Assembly: GCF_900101985.1 (NCBI RefSeq)
Contig: NZ_FNAR01000001.1
Location: 265,899-329,898 of the forward strand
Length of the DNA: 64,000 nt
Reading direction: 5' to 3'
Origin: Bhargavaea beijingensis
GTDB lineage: Bacteria; Bacillota; Bacilli; Bacillales_A; Planococcaceae
A program made the position numbers and the translations under genes. The notes beneath the pieces were generated by a model. That model was not told where the DNA came from. It worked only from the letters and a program-made list of their open reading frames with translations, and ran no database searches. Numbering within the stretch: position 1 is the first letter of the stretch; the number at the start of each line of letters is the position of its first letter. Below, in pieces: positions 1 through 7,584 of this stretch.

Positions 1-2051
1 GCGACAGCAAGCTCTGGCATTTCCTGTCCGGGCAGTCGGTGCTCCGGCCGTTTCTCGCGCTGCTGTTCACGCTCGCGATTTGCGTGCCGTTCATCCTCCT
101 GCATGACGGCGGGCTGAACTACAATGACCTGTACGAAGTGGACGATAAATACGAGTCCAAGCAGGGCATCAACGTGATCGAAAAGCATTTTGAACCGGGC
201 TTTGCTTCTCCCGCGGCCGTCATGATCCAGACGGATGAGCCGATGGATTCGCAGGAAGCGCTCAAGACATTGGATGAGCTGGCCGGCAAGATCAGCAAGG
301 TGGACGGCGTCTCCAAGGTGCTGTCCCCAACACGGCCGGCCGGTGAACGCATCGGGGAATTGTATATCGATGACCAGTCGAAAACGCTGAACAATGGACT
401 TGGCGATGCGAAATCGGGTGTCGAGGAGATCCGGGGCGGCCTTTCTGATGCGGAAGGGCAGGTCGGCAGCGGAAGCAGCACCGACCTGTCCAACGTCCAG
501 CGCCTGATCGACGGTACGGGCGAGCTGAGAAGGGGAGCCGCGTCGCTCCAGGACGCGCTCGGCCAAGTGACGGCGGGCATGCAAAACGGGGCGGCCGGAG
601 CCGGAGAGATCCGGCAGGGCCTTGCCACGGTCAATGAAAACGTCCGCACCCTCCAAAATGGCGTCGCCGACCTTCATGACGGGTACACGGCGATCGAATC
701 GGGCCTCGGCTCGTTCACGCAGTCCTTTAACAGCATCCGCGAGGCAGTGGCCGGCGCCCGGGGAGCGTTCGGCCAGATCGAGGCCTCGCTCACCGCACTG
801 ATCGAAAGCAATCCGGACATGGCGCAGGATCCGAATGTCCGGCAGGCGCTCGGAACGGCCAAGGCGGCTCAGGAACAGCTGAACGGCCTGGCCGCGCAGC
901 TTGAGCAGATGGCGCCTCAGTATGAGGGTGTGCTGGCGAAGTTCCGTGAAGCGAACGCCTCGCTCCAGTCCGTGGAAGACGGCCTGGCTGCCCTGCAGAC
1001 AGGGGTCGGCCAGCTCCAGACGGGCGCTTCCGAACTGGAATCGGGCCTGAATGAGGGGGCAACCGGCGCCGGGCGCATCCGTCAGGAATCCGGCGGCCTC
1101 GCGACCGGTCTGGACACGGTCAATGACGGCCAGCGGCAGCTGATGGCGGGCCTTTCTGACCTTCAGGAGAAGATGGGCAAGCTCCAGTCCGGACTCGCCG
1201 CAAGCACCGAAGGCCTCGGACAGGTCAGCGAAGGGCTGGAAGAAGCCCAAAGCTACCTCGGCGGCCTGAGCGACTCCGAAGCTTCCGGTACGTTCTATGT
1301 TCCGGAAGACGTCCTGGAAGGCGAGGACTTCCAGCAGGCGCTTGACATGTACATGTCCCCCGACCGGAAAACGGCGAAGATGACGGTCATCCTTGACGTC
1401 AATCCGTTCTCGGCGGAAGCGATGGAGGTCGTGCAGGAAGTCCGGGACCAGGCGCAGTCCGCGGTGAAGGGGACGGACCTGGCGGATGCGGAGCTGGCCG
1501 TCGGCGGCAAGTCGTCGCAGAACGCGGACCTTCAGGAAATGTCGGCAGGCGACTTTAGCCGGACGGCGGCGATCATGCTGGTCGGCATCGCGATTGTGCT
1601 GATTTTCATCACACGGTCCGTGTACCAGCCGATCTTCATCATCCTCTCGCTCGTCCTGTCTTACTTCACGGCACTCGGCGTCACCGAACTGCTGAGCGGC
1701 TGGTTCCTCGGAATGACCGAACTCGGCTGGAACGTGCCGTTCTTCAGCTTCATCATGATCGTGGCGCTCGGAGTCGACTACAGCATTTTCCTCATGATGC
1801 GCTACAAGGAAACCGGCGGCCATCCGAAGCAGGCGATCGTTGACGCCGCCCGCCATATGGGCAGCGTCGTCATCTCGGCCGCGATCATCCTCGGCGGCAC
1901 CTTCGCCGCGCTGATCCCGTCCGGCATCCTGACACTTATCCAGGTGGCGATCGTCGTCATCATCGGGCTCGTCCTCTTGGCCTTTGTCATGATGCCGAGC
2001 CTGCTTCCGGCACTGATCGCGCTGTCGAACAGGACGAAAAAAGAAAATTGA
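1..2051 (+). CDS. MMPL/RND-type membrane exporter, 3' part (5' end outside window)
   Basis: The reading frame is open from the first bases (codon phase starts at base 3), so the gene is cut by the window edge; about 683 codons remain. An N-terminal hydrophobic segment (FLALLFTLAICVPFILL) is followed by an extracytoplasmic domain of about 400 residues, with long runs of Gly/Leu/Gln spaced as in coiled-coil YhgE/Pip-like linkers (LQTGVGQLQTGASELESGL). Five membrane helices close the protein (about residues 505-675), including the MMPL-typical GVDYSIFLMMR. Known relatives (B. subtilis YdfJ/YdgH, MmpL) export lipids or drugs using the proton gradient; the substrate cannot be read from sequence. 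A strong terminator follows directly. Family assignment is secure. Confidence 0.85.
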   Translation, partial: DSKLWHFLSGQSVLRPFLALLFTLAICVPFILLHDGGLNYNDLYEVDDKYESKQGINVIEKHFEPGFASPAAVMIQTDEPMDSQEALKTLDELAGKISKVDGVSKVLSPTRPAGERIGELYIDDQSKTLNNGLGDAKSGVEEIRGGLSDAEGQVGSGSSTDLSNVQRLIDGTGELRRGAASLQDALGQVTAGMQNGAAGAGEIRQGLATVNENVRTLQNGVADLHDGYTAIESGLGSFTQSFNSIREAVAGARGAFGQIEASLTALIESNPDMAQDPNVRQALGTAKAAQEQLNGLAAQLEQMAPQYEGVLAKFREANASLQSVEDGLAALQTGVGQLQTGASELESGLNEGATGAGRIRQESGGLATGLDTVNDGQRQLMAGLSDLQEKMGKLQSGLAASTEGLGQVSEGLEEAQSYLGGLSDSEASGTFYVPEDVLEGEDFQQALDMYMSPDRKTAKMTVILDVNPFSAEAMEVVQEVRDQAQSAVKGTDLADAELAVGGKSSQNADLQEMSAGDFSRTAAIMLVGIAIVLIFITRSVYQPIFIILSLVLSYFTALGVTELLSGWFLGMTELGWNVPFFSFIMIVALGVDYSIFLMMRYKETGGHPKQAIVDAARHMGSVVISAAIILGGTFAALIPSGILTLIQVAIVVIIGLVLLAFVMMPSLLPALIALSNRTKKEN

Positions 2052-2057
2052 TCATGG

Positions 2058-2091
2058 AAGCCTCCGAACCGTTTGCGGTTTGGAGGCTTTT
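2058..2091 (+). terminator. intrinsic terminator of the MMPL gene
   Basis: The arms AAGCCTCC-AACC and GGTT-GGAGGCTT surround a GTTTGC loop and end in TTTT. It lies seven bases after the exporter stop codon. Confidence 0.85.
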
Positions 2092-2157
2092 GCTGTCTGA
2101 AGGAGAATGGAAACGGGAAAGAGAATGGTAAGGAATAACGTTCTTGGGGGGATCGAG

Positions 2158-2568
2158 ATGAGCGGAAAGCTGCTGAGGGTCGGAACCGTCTACATTCCGG
2201 TGACGGATGTGGCACGGTCTGCAGGATGGTATGCGGATCAGTTGGGAGCGGAAGTCAGTTACCGGGACGAGGACAAAGCGATTGTCAATTTAGCGGGGAT
2301 AAGCTTTTTTCTGGTGAAAGCGGCGGAAGGCGAGCACTCGAATTTCGTTGATCGTCATGGGGAGGAGCGGTTTTCGTTAACCTTCGAAGTGGACGGCTTT
2401 GATGCGCTTGAGGCTCTCCATGCGGAATTCTCGGATCAGGGAATCCGCATCGGTGACATTGAAGACAGGGGCCACGCCGGGCGGAACTTCGTGTTTGCCG
2501 ATCCGGACGGCAACCGGTTCGATGTGTGGAGTGAGCTGAGCCCTGTCTATGTCAGATCCAGCGTCTGA
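2158..2568 (+). CDS. VOC/glyoxalase-fold protein
   Basis: This protein of about 136 residues has two beta-alpha-beta-beta-beta units of the vicinal oxygen chelate fold: YIPVTDVARSAGWYADQLG at the start and FVFADPDGNRFDVWSE near the end. Members include glyoxalases, dioxygenases and fosfomycin-resistance enzymes; the substrate cannot be named here. I chose the ATG preceded by GGGGGG at six bases. An upstream in-frame ATG at 2107 has its AAGGAG only two bases away, which is too close. The 3' end overlaps the stop of the convergent membrane protein gene by 17 bases. Confidence 0.8.
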   Translation: MSGKLLRVGTVYIPVTDVARSAGWYADQLGAEVSYRDEDKAIVNLAGISFFLVKAAEGEHSNFVDRHGEERFSLTFEVDGFDALEALHAEFSDQGIRIGDIEDRGHAGRNFVFADPDGNRFDVWSELSPVYVRSSV

Positions 2569-2974
2569 TGAGGCCGCCGACCACCCAGCCGAACACGGCA
2601 TGGCCGAGCGTCCACCAGATCCACGCCTCGCCGTCCGAGAAGTCGGGCGGCTGCTCGGACAGGGCGGTCAGCGAAAACAAGAGCCCGCCGCCGATGGAGT
2701 AGACCGCGACATACGGCAAAATCTGCTTTTCCATCCCGAACGGCCTCAGCAGGTAATACAGCACGACCGCACTCGCGACGCAAGTGAGGGTATGGAACGC
2801 GAGCCCGACGAGCCACACCGGCTCCCAGCTGTTCACGACCGGGATGTAGTCAAAGTTGAACAAAAGCACATACGCCGGGCTCCCGGTCACCCATTGGATG
2901 ACTTTCATGACCGCAATCAGCACCAGACCTGCGATAAAACCGATGAGGGCAAGTTTTCCGACCTTCTTCATCAT
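2552..2974 (-). CDS. four-helix membrane protein of unknown function (paralogue A)
   Basis: About 140 residues with four hydrophobic segments and no recognised enzymatic motif. It shares the pattern FDYIPVVN after helix 1 and WW-LGHA-FG-VVGGL in helix 4 with the gene at 4556-5041, so the two are paralogues about 2 kb apart. The chosen ATG has GGGGTGG upstream; a GTG at 2989 would add five residues but has no ribosome site. The stop lies inside the 3' end of the convergent VOC gene. I do not recognise the family. The conserved Asp/Tyr and His residues in or near the membrane are the only functional hints. Confidence 0.7.
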   Translation of the reverse strand: MMKKVGKLALIGFIAGLVLIAVMKVIQWVTGSPAYVLLFNFDYIPVVNSWEPVWLVGLAFHTLTCVASAVVLYYLLRPFGMEKQILPYVAVYSIGGGLLFSLTALSEQPPDFSDGEAWIWWTLGHAVFGWVVGGLIRRWI

Positions 2975-3078
2975 CTGTCCACCCCGCACTTTAGGAATAG
3001 TGTTCTATTCCCCGGTGCGGGACGGACAAACAGCATCGAAGTGAAAAGTGAAAGTCAATCAGGAAGGGAGCGGGGAGG

Positions 3079-3933
3079 ATGGACCATCAGACAAAATGGC
3101 GGCTTGACGCCGCCCGCATGCTCGCGGAGAAGCTGAAAGGGGTGGATGGCATCCGGGCGGTCATGGCGGCCGGCTCCGCAGCGCGGGGCTACTCGGATGT
3201 GTATTCGGGCCTGGAGCTGATCGCCTACTGGGACCGGCCGCCCGGGGCGGAGGAAAAGCGTGCGATCGCGCGGGAACTGGGGGCATCCTGTCCGGAGATC
3301 GGCCGCGGGCATGAGAGCGCCCTTGTGATGAACGGATTCCCGGTGGGCCTGAGGCATCAATCGGTGTCCGGGGAAGAGGGCGTCCTGGACCGGGTGCTGA
3401 AGGACTTCACCACGGATCTGAATGACAACAATGTGGCCGACACGGTACGAACCGGCATCCCGCTGTACGGCGAGGAACTCGTCCGGGAATGGCAAGGGAG
3501 GGCCTCGGAGTACCCGGAAAAACTGGCCCGGCGCTTTCTGGACGAATACCTGCCGCACTTCCGCCTGCGACAGCTTCAATTTGCGGCCCGCCGCAACAAC
3601 CCGGCAGCTTTTTATAATATCCTCAGCAATATTCAGTCCAGCCTCTTCATCGTCCTGCTCGCGCTGAACGGCTCCTATTTCCCGACCTATAAATGGATGT
3701 TCAAACGGCTCCATGAACTGCCGGCCAAGCCGGAAAACCTGGAATGGCGGCTGAGGGAGATATACAGGGAACCTCCGGCTAAAGCTGCCGGAAGAATGCA
3801 GGAAGTGCTCGAAGAAACGCTGGAGCTTGTGGAGGCGCAATATCCGGACCTCGATACCGAATCCGCGCGCTGCGGCGTGGACCAGCCGCTGCCGGAGAGG
3901 TTTTCCGAGAGTCCGTTTAAGTCGGATAGATGA
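3079..3933 (+). CDS. nucleotidyltransferase-superfamily protein with altered catalytic motif
   Basis: A 284-residue protein beginning with a nucleotidyltransferase-like fold: RAVMAAGSAARGYSDVYSGL at residues 26-45. In active relatives (DUF4037-type) the segment reads GS..RGY.D.YSDLDL, with metal-binding Asp in a D-x-D pair; here the pair is replaced by Gly44 and Glu46. The C-terminal half is helical (RLRQLQFAARRNNPAAFYNILSNI), as in the substrate-binding lid of these enzymes. The start ATG follows AGGAAGGGAG. It is followed 14 bases later by a HAD phosphatase on the same strand. Loss of the canonical Asp pair suggests changed or lost catalysis. Confidence 0.7.
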   Translation: MDHQTKWRLDAARMLAEKLKGVDGIRAVMAAGSAARGYSDVYSGLELIAYWDRPPGAEEKRAIARELGASCPEIGRGHESALVMNGFPVGLRHQSVSGEEGVLDRVLKDFTTDLNDNNVADTVRTGIPLYGEELVREWQGRASEYPEKLARRFLDEYLPHFRLRQLQFAARRNNPAAFYNILSNIQSSLFIVLLALNGSYFPTYKWMFKRLHELPAKPENLEWRLREIYREPPAKAAGRMQEVLEETLELVEAQYPDLDTESARCGVDQPLPERFSESPFKSDR

Positions 3934-3946
3934 GGAGTGGGATAGG

Positions 3947-4567
3947 ATGTATAACACCATTATTTTTGACGTTGATGGGACATTGATTGACACGGAAAAA
4001 GCTGTCTTGGGCTCGCTCCAGAAAATGCTGAAGGAAGACTATGGAAAACACGTGCCGCCCGAAGAGTTGACGTTTGTTCTTGGAATTCCGGGCTCCCGTT
4101 CATTGCCCAAGCTCGGGATCCAGGATATCGATCAAGCAAACGGGCGCTGGAATCAGTACATGAATGACTTCTTTCATGAGATCAAGGTATTTGACGGCAT
4201 GAAGGAATTGCTCGAGACCTTGAAAAGCCTGGAGTTGGTTCAAGGCATCGTGACGTCCAAGACAAACGAGGAATTAATCAGTGACTTTGAGCCGTTCGGA
4301 TTATCGGGATATATGACATACACCGTCTGTGCCGACGACACGGTAAAACACAAACCCAACCCGGAGCCCTTATTGAAGTTTCTAGAGGTTTCAGGCGCCG
4401 ACCCGGAAACCTCCATCTACATAGGGGACACGGTTTACGACTATGAGTGTGCAAGAGACGCGGGAATCGACTTCGGCTTGGCGGTGTGGGGATGCAGACA
4501 ACCGGAGCGGATTTCCGCAAAACACCGCTTTAAGAAACCCCAGGATTTGATCCGTCTACTGGGATGA
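3947..4567 (+). CDS. HAD-superfamily phosphatase (phosphoglycolate phosphatase-like)
   Basis: This 206-residue haloacid-dehalogenase-type hydrolase has motif I FDVDGT (nucleophile Asp8, acid/base Asp10), motif II GIVTSK, motif III Lys in KPNPEPL, and motif IV GDTVYDYECARDAG. A helical cap lies between motifs I and II, typical of PGP/PpaX-like enzymes acting on small phosphoesters or pyrophosphate. The frame stays open 40 codons upstream, but the ATG at 3947 begins the conserved domain (MYNTIIFDVDG) and has GAGGAGTGGG in front. The last 12 bases overlap the convergent membrane protein gene. The substrate is not determinable from sequence. Confidence 0.85.
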   Translation: MYNTIIFDVDGTLIDTEKAVLGSLQKMLKEDYGKHVPPEELTFVLGIPGSRSLPKLGIQDIDQANGRWNQYMNDFFHEIKVFDGMKELLETLKSLELVQGIVTSKTNEELISDFEPFGLSGYMTYTVCADDTVKHKPNPEPLLKFLEVSGADPETSIYIGDTVYDYECARDAGIDFGLAVWGCRQPERISAKHRFKKPQDLIRLLG

Positions 4568-5041
4568 GCGGATCCTGTCATTGTCCAATGGGTAATCTTC
4601 ATCTCCATATTCCTCTTCTTTCCTGAAGAGCCAACCAAGGACGGCTCCGTACAGCGCATGTCCCGCGAGCCACCAGGCGAGCGACACCCAGTCGGCGGCT
4701 GCCGGCGTGCGGCCGGACAAGGAAGTGACCGGCCAGATCAGGACACCGACCAGCGTGTTCACGGTGACGAGCCAGACGATTACGCGGGAGCCGAGCATGC
4801 GCATCCGCCTGATCAGCCATAAAAGGATCACTGCAAGGGTGACCGAGACGACCAGGTGGAAAAGGAATTCAACCGGAGCGGGATAGGTGACCGCGTTCAC
4901 GACCGGAATATAATCGACATTCATGAGGAGCGTATACACCCTCCGGCCGCTCTGCTCCTCGACTGCCCAGAGAAAGGCCCCGAGCAGGATGCCGCTGAGA
5001 AGTCCCGCCCTTATGCCGTGCCACATCCACTTCTGCTTCAT
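4556..5041 (-). CDS. four-helix membrane protein of unknown function (paralogue B)
   Basis: About 161 residues with four hydrophobic stretches and a short charged tail. It is homologous to the product at 2552-2974: both carry DYIPVVN and a last helix of the form WWLAGHALYGAVLGWL. The ATG at 5041 is preceded by GGGAGGTG at seven bases; the GTG at 5050 overlaps that ribosome site and is unlikely. Like its paralogue, its 3' end overlaps the stop of a convergent plus-strand gene, here the HAD phosphatase. Function unknown; probably a small integral membrane protein family of Bacillales. Confidence 0.7.
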   Translation of the reverse strand: MKQKWMWHGIRAGLLSGILLGAFLWAVEEQSGRRVYTLLMNVDYIPVVNAVTYPAPVEFLFHLVVSVTLAVILLWLIRRMRMLGSRVIVWLVTVNTLVGVLIWPVTSLSGRTPAAADWVSLAWWLAGHALYGAVLGWLFRKEEEYGDEDYPLDNDRIRSSQ

Positions 5042-5110
5042 TCCGATCACCTCCCATCTTTCACCAATTGTACAGGATTAGGGGGTCGAAGCAAACGGGA
5101 GAGGGAAGGG

Positions 5111-5165
5111 AGTGCGTCGAAAGGGGGCGGGAGTGTGTCGAAGTAGTGATCAGTGTATCCGCGTC
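5111..5165. repeat. short phased intergenic repeat (about 3 units)
   Basis: AGTGCGTCGAA at 5111 and AGTGTGTCGAA at 5132 are exactly 21 bp apart, and a diverged AGTGTATCCGC follows at 5152. It lies between the divergent membrane protein and HIT genes. It resembles the larger 21-bp arrays elsewhere in the window but is short. Confidence 0.5.
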
Positions 5166-5203
5166 AGTCGGGACGCGGCTAAATGTGAAAGGGGAAAAAG
5201 ACC

Positions 5204-5614
5204 ATGCCGTCCTGCATCTTTTGTGACATCATCAATCGAAAAGCCGAGGCGCATATCGTCTATGAGAACGACCTCATCTGCTGTTTCCTGGATAAGTTTC
5301 CGATCAACCCTGGGCATGTCCTGGTGGTGCCGAAGCATCATGCGGCAGAGTTCACCGACGTGGAACCGGAAAGCCTGCAGGCAGTGATCCTTGCCGCACA
5401 GAAAGTTGCCGGCGCCCTTGAATCCACCTTCAGGACAGACGGCATCACCGTCATGCAAAACAACGGGGCGTTCAAGGACGTGGAACATTATCACCTGCAT
5501 GTTTTCCCTCGGTACAGAGGAGACGGCTTCGGCTGGACGGAGCCGGAGACCGACGTATCTTCGATTGATTTCGGTTCGTTGGGAGTGAAGATCAGGGAAA
5601 CGATGGCGGAATGA
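5204..5614 (+). CDS. HIT-family (histidine triad) hydrolase
   Basis: A 136-residue histidine-triad protein. The catalytic HYHLHVF lies at residues 95-101, and the N-terminal CIFCDI is the usual start of Hit-type proteins. The family hydrolyses nucleoside phosphoramidates and AMP-lysine or AMP-linked compounds as a homodimer in the cytoplasm. Length and motifs are complete. The ATG follows AAAGGGG at a normal distance. The gene is monocistronic; its downstream spacer carries a long array of 21-bp repeats. Assignment to the family is firm, the physiological substrate is not known. Confidence 0.9.
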   Translation: MPSCIFCDIINRKAEAHIVYENDLICCFLDKFPINPGHVLVVPKHHAAEFTDVEPESLQAVILAAQKVAGALESTFRTDGITVMQNNGAFKDVEHYHLHVFPRYRGDGFGWTEPETDVSSIDFGSLGVKIRETMAE

Positions 5615-5620
5615 CCGATT

Positions 5621-5786
5621 GTTTCATGGTCCGCCTGCCGGTTTCGTCATTCGAGCGATCGGTTTCGTCATTCATCGGTTCAGTCTCGTCATTGGGTCGA
5701 TTAGTTTCGTCATTCGCGCCCGTCCCCATGGCGAATGCCGAAACTGCCGTCCCGAATGACGAAACCCACAGCAGGAATGACGAAAC
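5621..5786. repeat. inverted double array of 21-bp repeats
   Basis: GTTTCGTCATTC-like units start at 5641, 5662, 5683 and 5704 (21-bp steps), with a degenerate one at 5621. The same word in reverse complement, GAATGACGAAAC, then starts at 5733 (GAATGCCGAAAC), 5754 and 5775, again 21 bp apart. The 9 bp between words are not conserved. The two halves face each other, so the locus could form a long imperfect hairpin between the convergent HIT and GNAT genes. Confidence 0.85.
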
Positions 5787-5806
5787 CAGATACTGTCCCC
5801 ATTAAC

Positions 5807-5836
5807 GAAGCCGCCCGGCTCCCGCCGGACGGCTTC
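5807..5836. terminator. strong hairpin at the GNAT 3' end
   Basis: GAAGCCGCCCGGC and GCCGGACGGCTTC pair around a TCCC loop, directly beside the GNAT stop. Neither strand has a T-tract after it, so intrinsic termination is uncertain; it may act as a transcript-end hairpin for both convergent genes. Confidence 0.45.
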
Positions 5837-5837
5837 G

Positions 5838-6341
5838 TCATTCCAAAATCTTCGCCATGTAGTATTCATCCGCGTAACGGCCGTCGATGACGAGCGAATC
5901 CCGCTTCACGCCTTCGACGTCAAATCCCATCTTCCGGTAAAGGGCGACGGCGGACATGTTTTCAGCAATCACGGTCAGCTCCAGGCGGCGGAGCCCGCGT
6001 TCACGGGCCCATCCGTCAAGCTGGCGGAAAAGCGCCGTGCCGGTGCCTTTGCCGCGGGCGCGGTGATGGACACCGATGACGACATAGGCTCGGTGGCGGG
6101 TCCGGCCGGTACCTTCTCCACGTGCAATCAGGTAGCCGGCGATGCCGCCCGTGCCTTCCGCGACGAACAGGGCGGATGCGGGATCCTCCCGGAAGTTCCC
6201 GATCATCCGCTCCGCCTGTTCCATCGTCAGCCGGCGCTCGCCCGGGCCGAACAGCATCATGCCGGAGTCTTCCGCGCTGGCCATCGCTTTTAAAAGGCCG
6301 TCCGCATCAGACGGGACGGCCTCACGTACATTCCTGCTCAT
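5838..6341 (-). CDS. GNAT-family N-acetyltransferase
   Basis: About 167 residues with the complete acetyl-CoA-binding core. The A motif appears as IGVHHRARGKGTGTALFRQL (about residues 92-111) and the B motif as ELTVIAENMSAVALYRKMGF. The profile resembles amino-acid or small-amine acetyltransferases of Bacillus; the substrate is unknown. The ribosome site is weak. I took the ATG at 6341, but an in-frame TTG at 6350 would overlap the ytoQ stop and allow translational coupling. It probably forms an operon with ytoQ upstream. Confidence 0.85.
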   Translation of the reverse strand: MSRNVREAVPSDADGLLKAMASAEDSGMMLFGPGERRLTMEQAERMIGNFREDPASALFVAEGTGGIAGYLIARGEGTGRTRHRAYVVIGVHHRARGKGTGTALFRQLDGWARERGLRRLELTVIAENMSAVALYRKMGFDVEGVKRDSLVIDGRYADEYYMAKILE

Positions 6342-6342
6342 A

Positions 6343-6783
6343 TCAGTCAAAGATATACTTGAGCGCCTTGATCGCCTGGTCGCAGTTTTCCACGGTGGCG
6401 CTCGCCTTGCGGGAAAGTTCCTTCAGCGCGTGGATGTGCTGTTCCGGTCGGATGAGGATGAGCGGCTTGCCGAGTGCGACGGCGGCGCTTGCATCCATCG
6501 CGGTGTTCCACTGCTTGTATTTCTCGCCGAACAGCGCGATGACAAGATCGGCCTTCTGCATGAGCACCTCTGTGCGCAGGTTGTTGAAGCTCGATGCTGC
6601 CCAGTCTTTGTAGAACGGACCCGGCTGTTCGCCGATGATCTCTTCACCGATGTTGTCGGAGCGGTCGTGGTCCTCCTGGGGACCGACAAAGTCGACCGGC
6701 AGTTTCAGCGCAGCCGCCTTCTCTTTGATTTCATCGCGCCAGGATGAGTGGATCTCTCCAGCCAAATAAACAGTCAAACGCAT
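6343..6783 (-). CDS. ytoQ: YtoQ-family protein
   Basis: This 146-residue protein matches the YtoQ family throughout: MRLTVYLAGEIHSSWRDEI at the start, VGPQEDHDRSDNIGE, and ADLVIALFGEKYKQWNTAMD in the middle. The fold is related to nucleoside 2-deoxyribosyltransferases, where such proteins cleave or transfer at nucleoside N-glycosidic bonds, but the YtoQ reaction is not established as far as I know. The start ATG has GGAGGGG at seven bases. An extended frame upstream to 6882 has no support. It is transcribed with the GNAT gene that follows within a few bases. Confidence 0.85.
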   Translation of the reverse strand: MRLTVYLAGEIHSSWRDEIKEKAAALKLPVDFVGPQEDHDRSDNIGEEIIGEQPGPFYKDWAASSFNNLRTEVLMQKADLVIALFGEKYKQWNTAMDASAAVALGKPLILIRPEQHIHALKELSRKASATVENCDQAIKALKYIFD

Positions 6784-6878
6784 GATTATCCCCTCCGCAG
6801 AAAATTCAGTCTGCTTTATTGTATCACGAGTGGCCGGGCGAATGCTAAATTGGAGCCGGCTACAGGAAGCACCCCCCG

Positions 6879-7451
6879 TCACTTTCCAACCGGTGAAATC
6901 CCGCTCACCGCTCCCATGAGGAAAGGAAGGACGGTATCAATGAATTTCTCTTGCGGGATGGATTTATTTCCGCTGATCCAATAGCAGGTGGCGCTGTGGA
7001 TGGACATGACCAGCATGGTGGCGACGATTTTTTTCTGGTCGGTATGCTCCAATGGAATGAATGTGCTGATGATCGTGATCAGTTTGTCTTTGATCATCCG
7101 TTCCATCAACAGGGTGACGGTTGGGTAATTTCGGCCGAAGGCAACTTTCAGGGCTTCGATTAATTTGTAAAAGCAGTCGAGGAGCAATCGGAATGCGGCT
7201 TCATCGAGCGAGGGCTGCTCCTTTAGTTTTTCAAACCCTTTGTTCTCCATCATTTGATCCAGAATGTGCTCAAGCAACAGGTATTTATCCGGAAAGTGCC
7301 GGTAAAAGGTCGCCCGGTTGATGGTCGCGCGTTCGGTAATGTCTTTTACGGAAATGGCTTCAAAATCTTTTTCCTGAACGAGTTCAAGAAAGGCCTCGAT
7401 GATGAGTGACCGGGTCCTGACGATTCGCGGGTCTTCTTGCAGATGGACCAT
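6879..7451 (-). CDS. TetR-family transcriptional regulator
   Basis: A 190-residue repressor with an N-terminal helix-turn-helix (residues about 9-55, ISVKDITERATINRATFYRH) and a C-terminal ligand domain of the TetR_C_11 kind seen in Bacillus regulators of stress genes. The ATG at 7451 is preceded by GGGAGG. The gene is divergent from the AhpD-like/OsmC pair. Two copies of GTGTTG-N6-CAACAC lie in the shared upstream region at 7488-7505 and 7567-7584. It likely represses itself and the oxidative-stress pair in response to a reactive compound; this is inferred from arrangement. Confidence 0.85.
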   Translation of the reverse strand: MVHLQEDPRIVRTRSLIIEAFLELVQEKDFEAISVKDITERATINRATFYRHFPDKYLLLEHILDQMMENKGFEKLKEQPSLDEAAFRLLLDCFYKLIEALKVAFGRNYPTVTLLMERMIKDKLITIISTFIPLEHTDQKKIVATMLVMSIHSATCYWISGNKSIPQEKFIDTVLPFLMGAVSGISPVGK

Positions 7452-7487
7452 TTGACATTCCTCCCATTCATAAACAACTTCGCCGAA

Positions 7488-7505
7488 GTGTTGTTTAAGC
7501 AACAC
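7488..7505. promoter_or_regulatory. TetR operator-like palindrome, site 1
   Basis: GTGTTG-TTTAAG-CAACAC is a perfect 18-bp inverted repeat 37 bp upstream of the TetR start. It matches a second site at 7567 in arms and 6-bp spacing. Confidence 0.7.
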
Positions 7506-7566
7506 TCCGTCGGTTTTAACGATTGTAAAGCCAGACCTATCTTCTTACAATTAGTTTATACAACAT

Positions 7567-7584
7567 GTGTTGATTAAACAATAC
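7567..7584. promoter_or_regulatory. TetR operator-like palindrome, site 2
   Basis: GTGTTG-ATTAAA-CAATAC has the same arms and spacing as site 1 with one mismatch. It overlaps the longest possible 5' end of the AhpD-like frame, which argues that translation starts further downstream. Confidence 0.65.
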
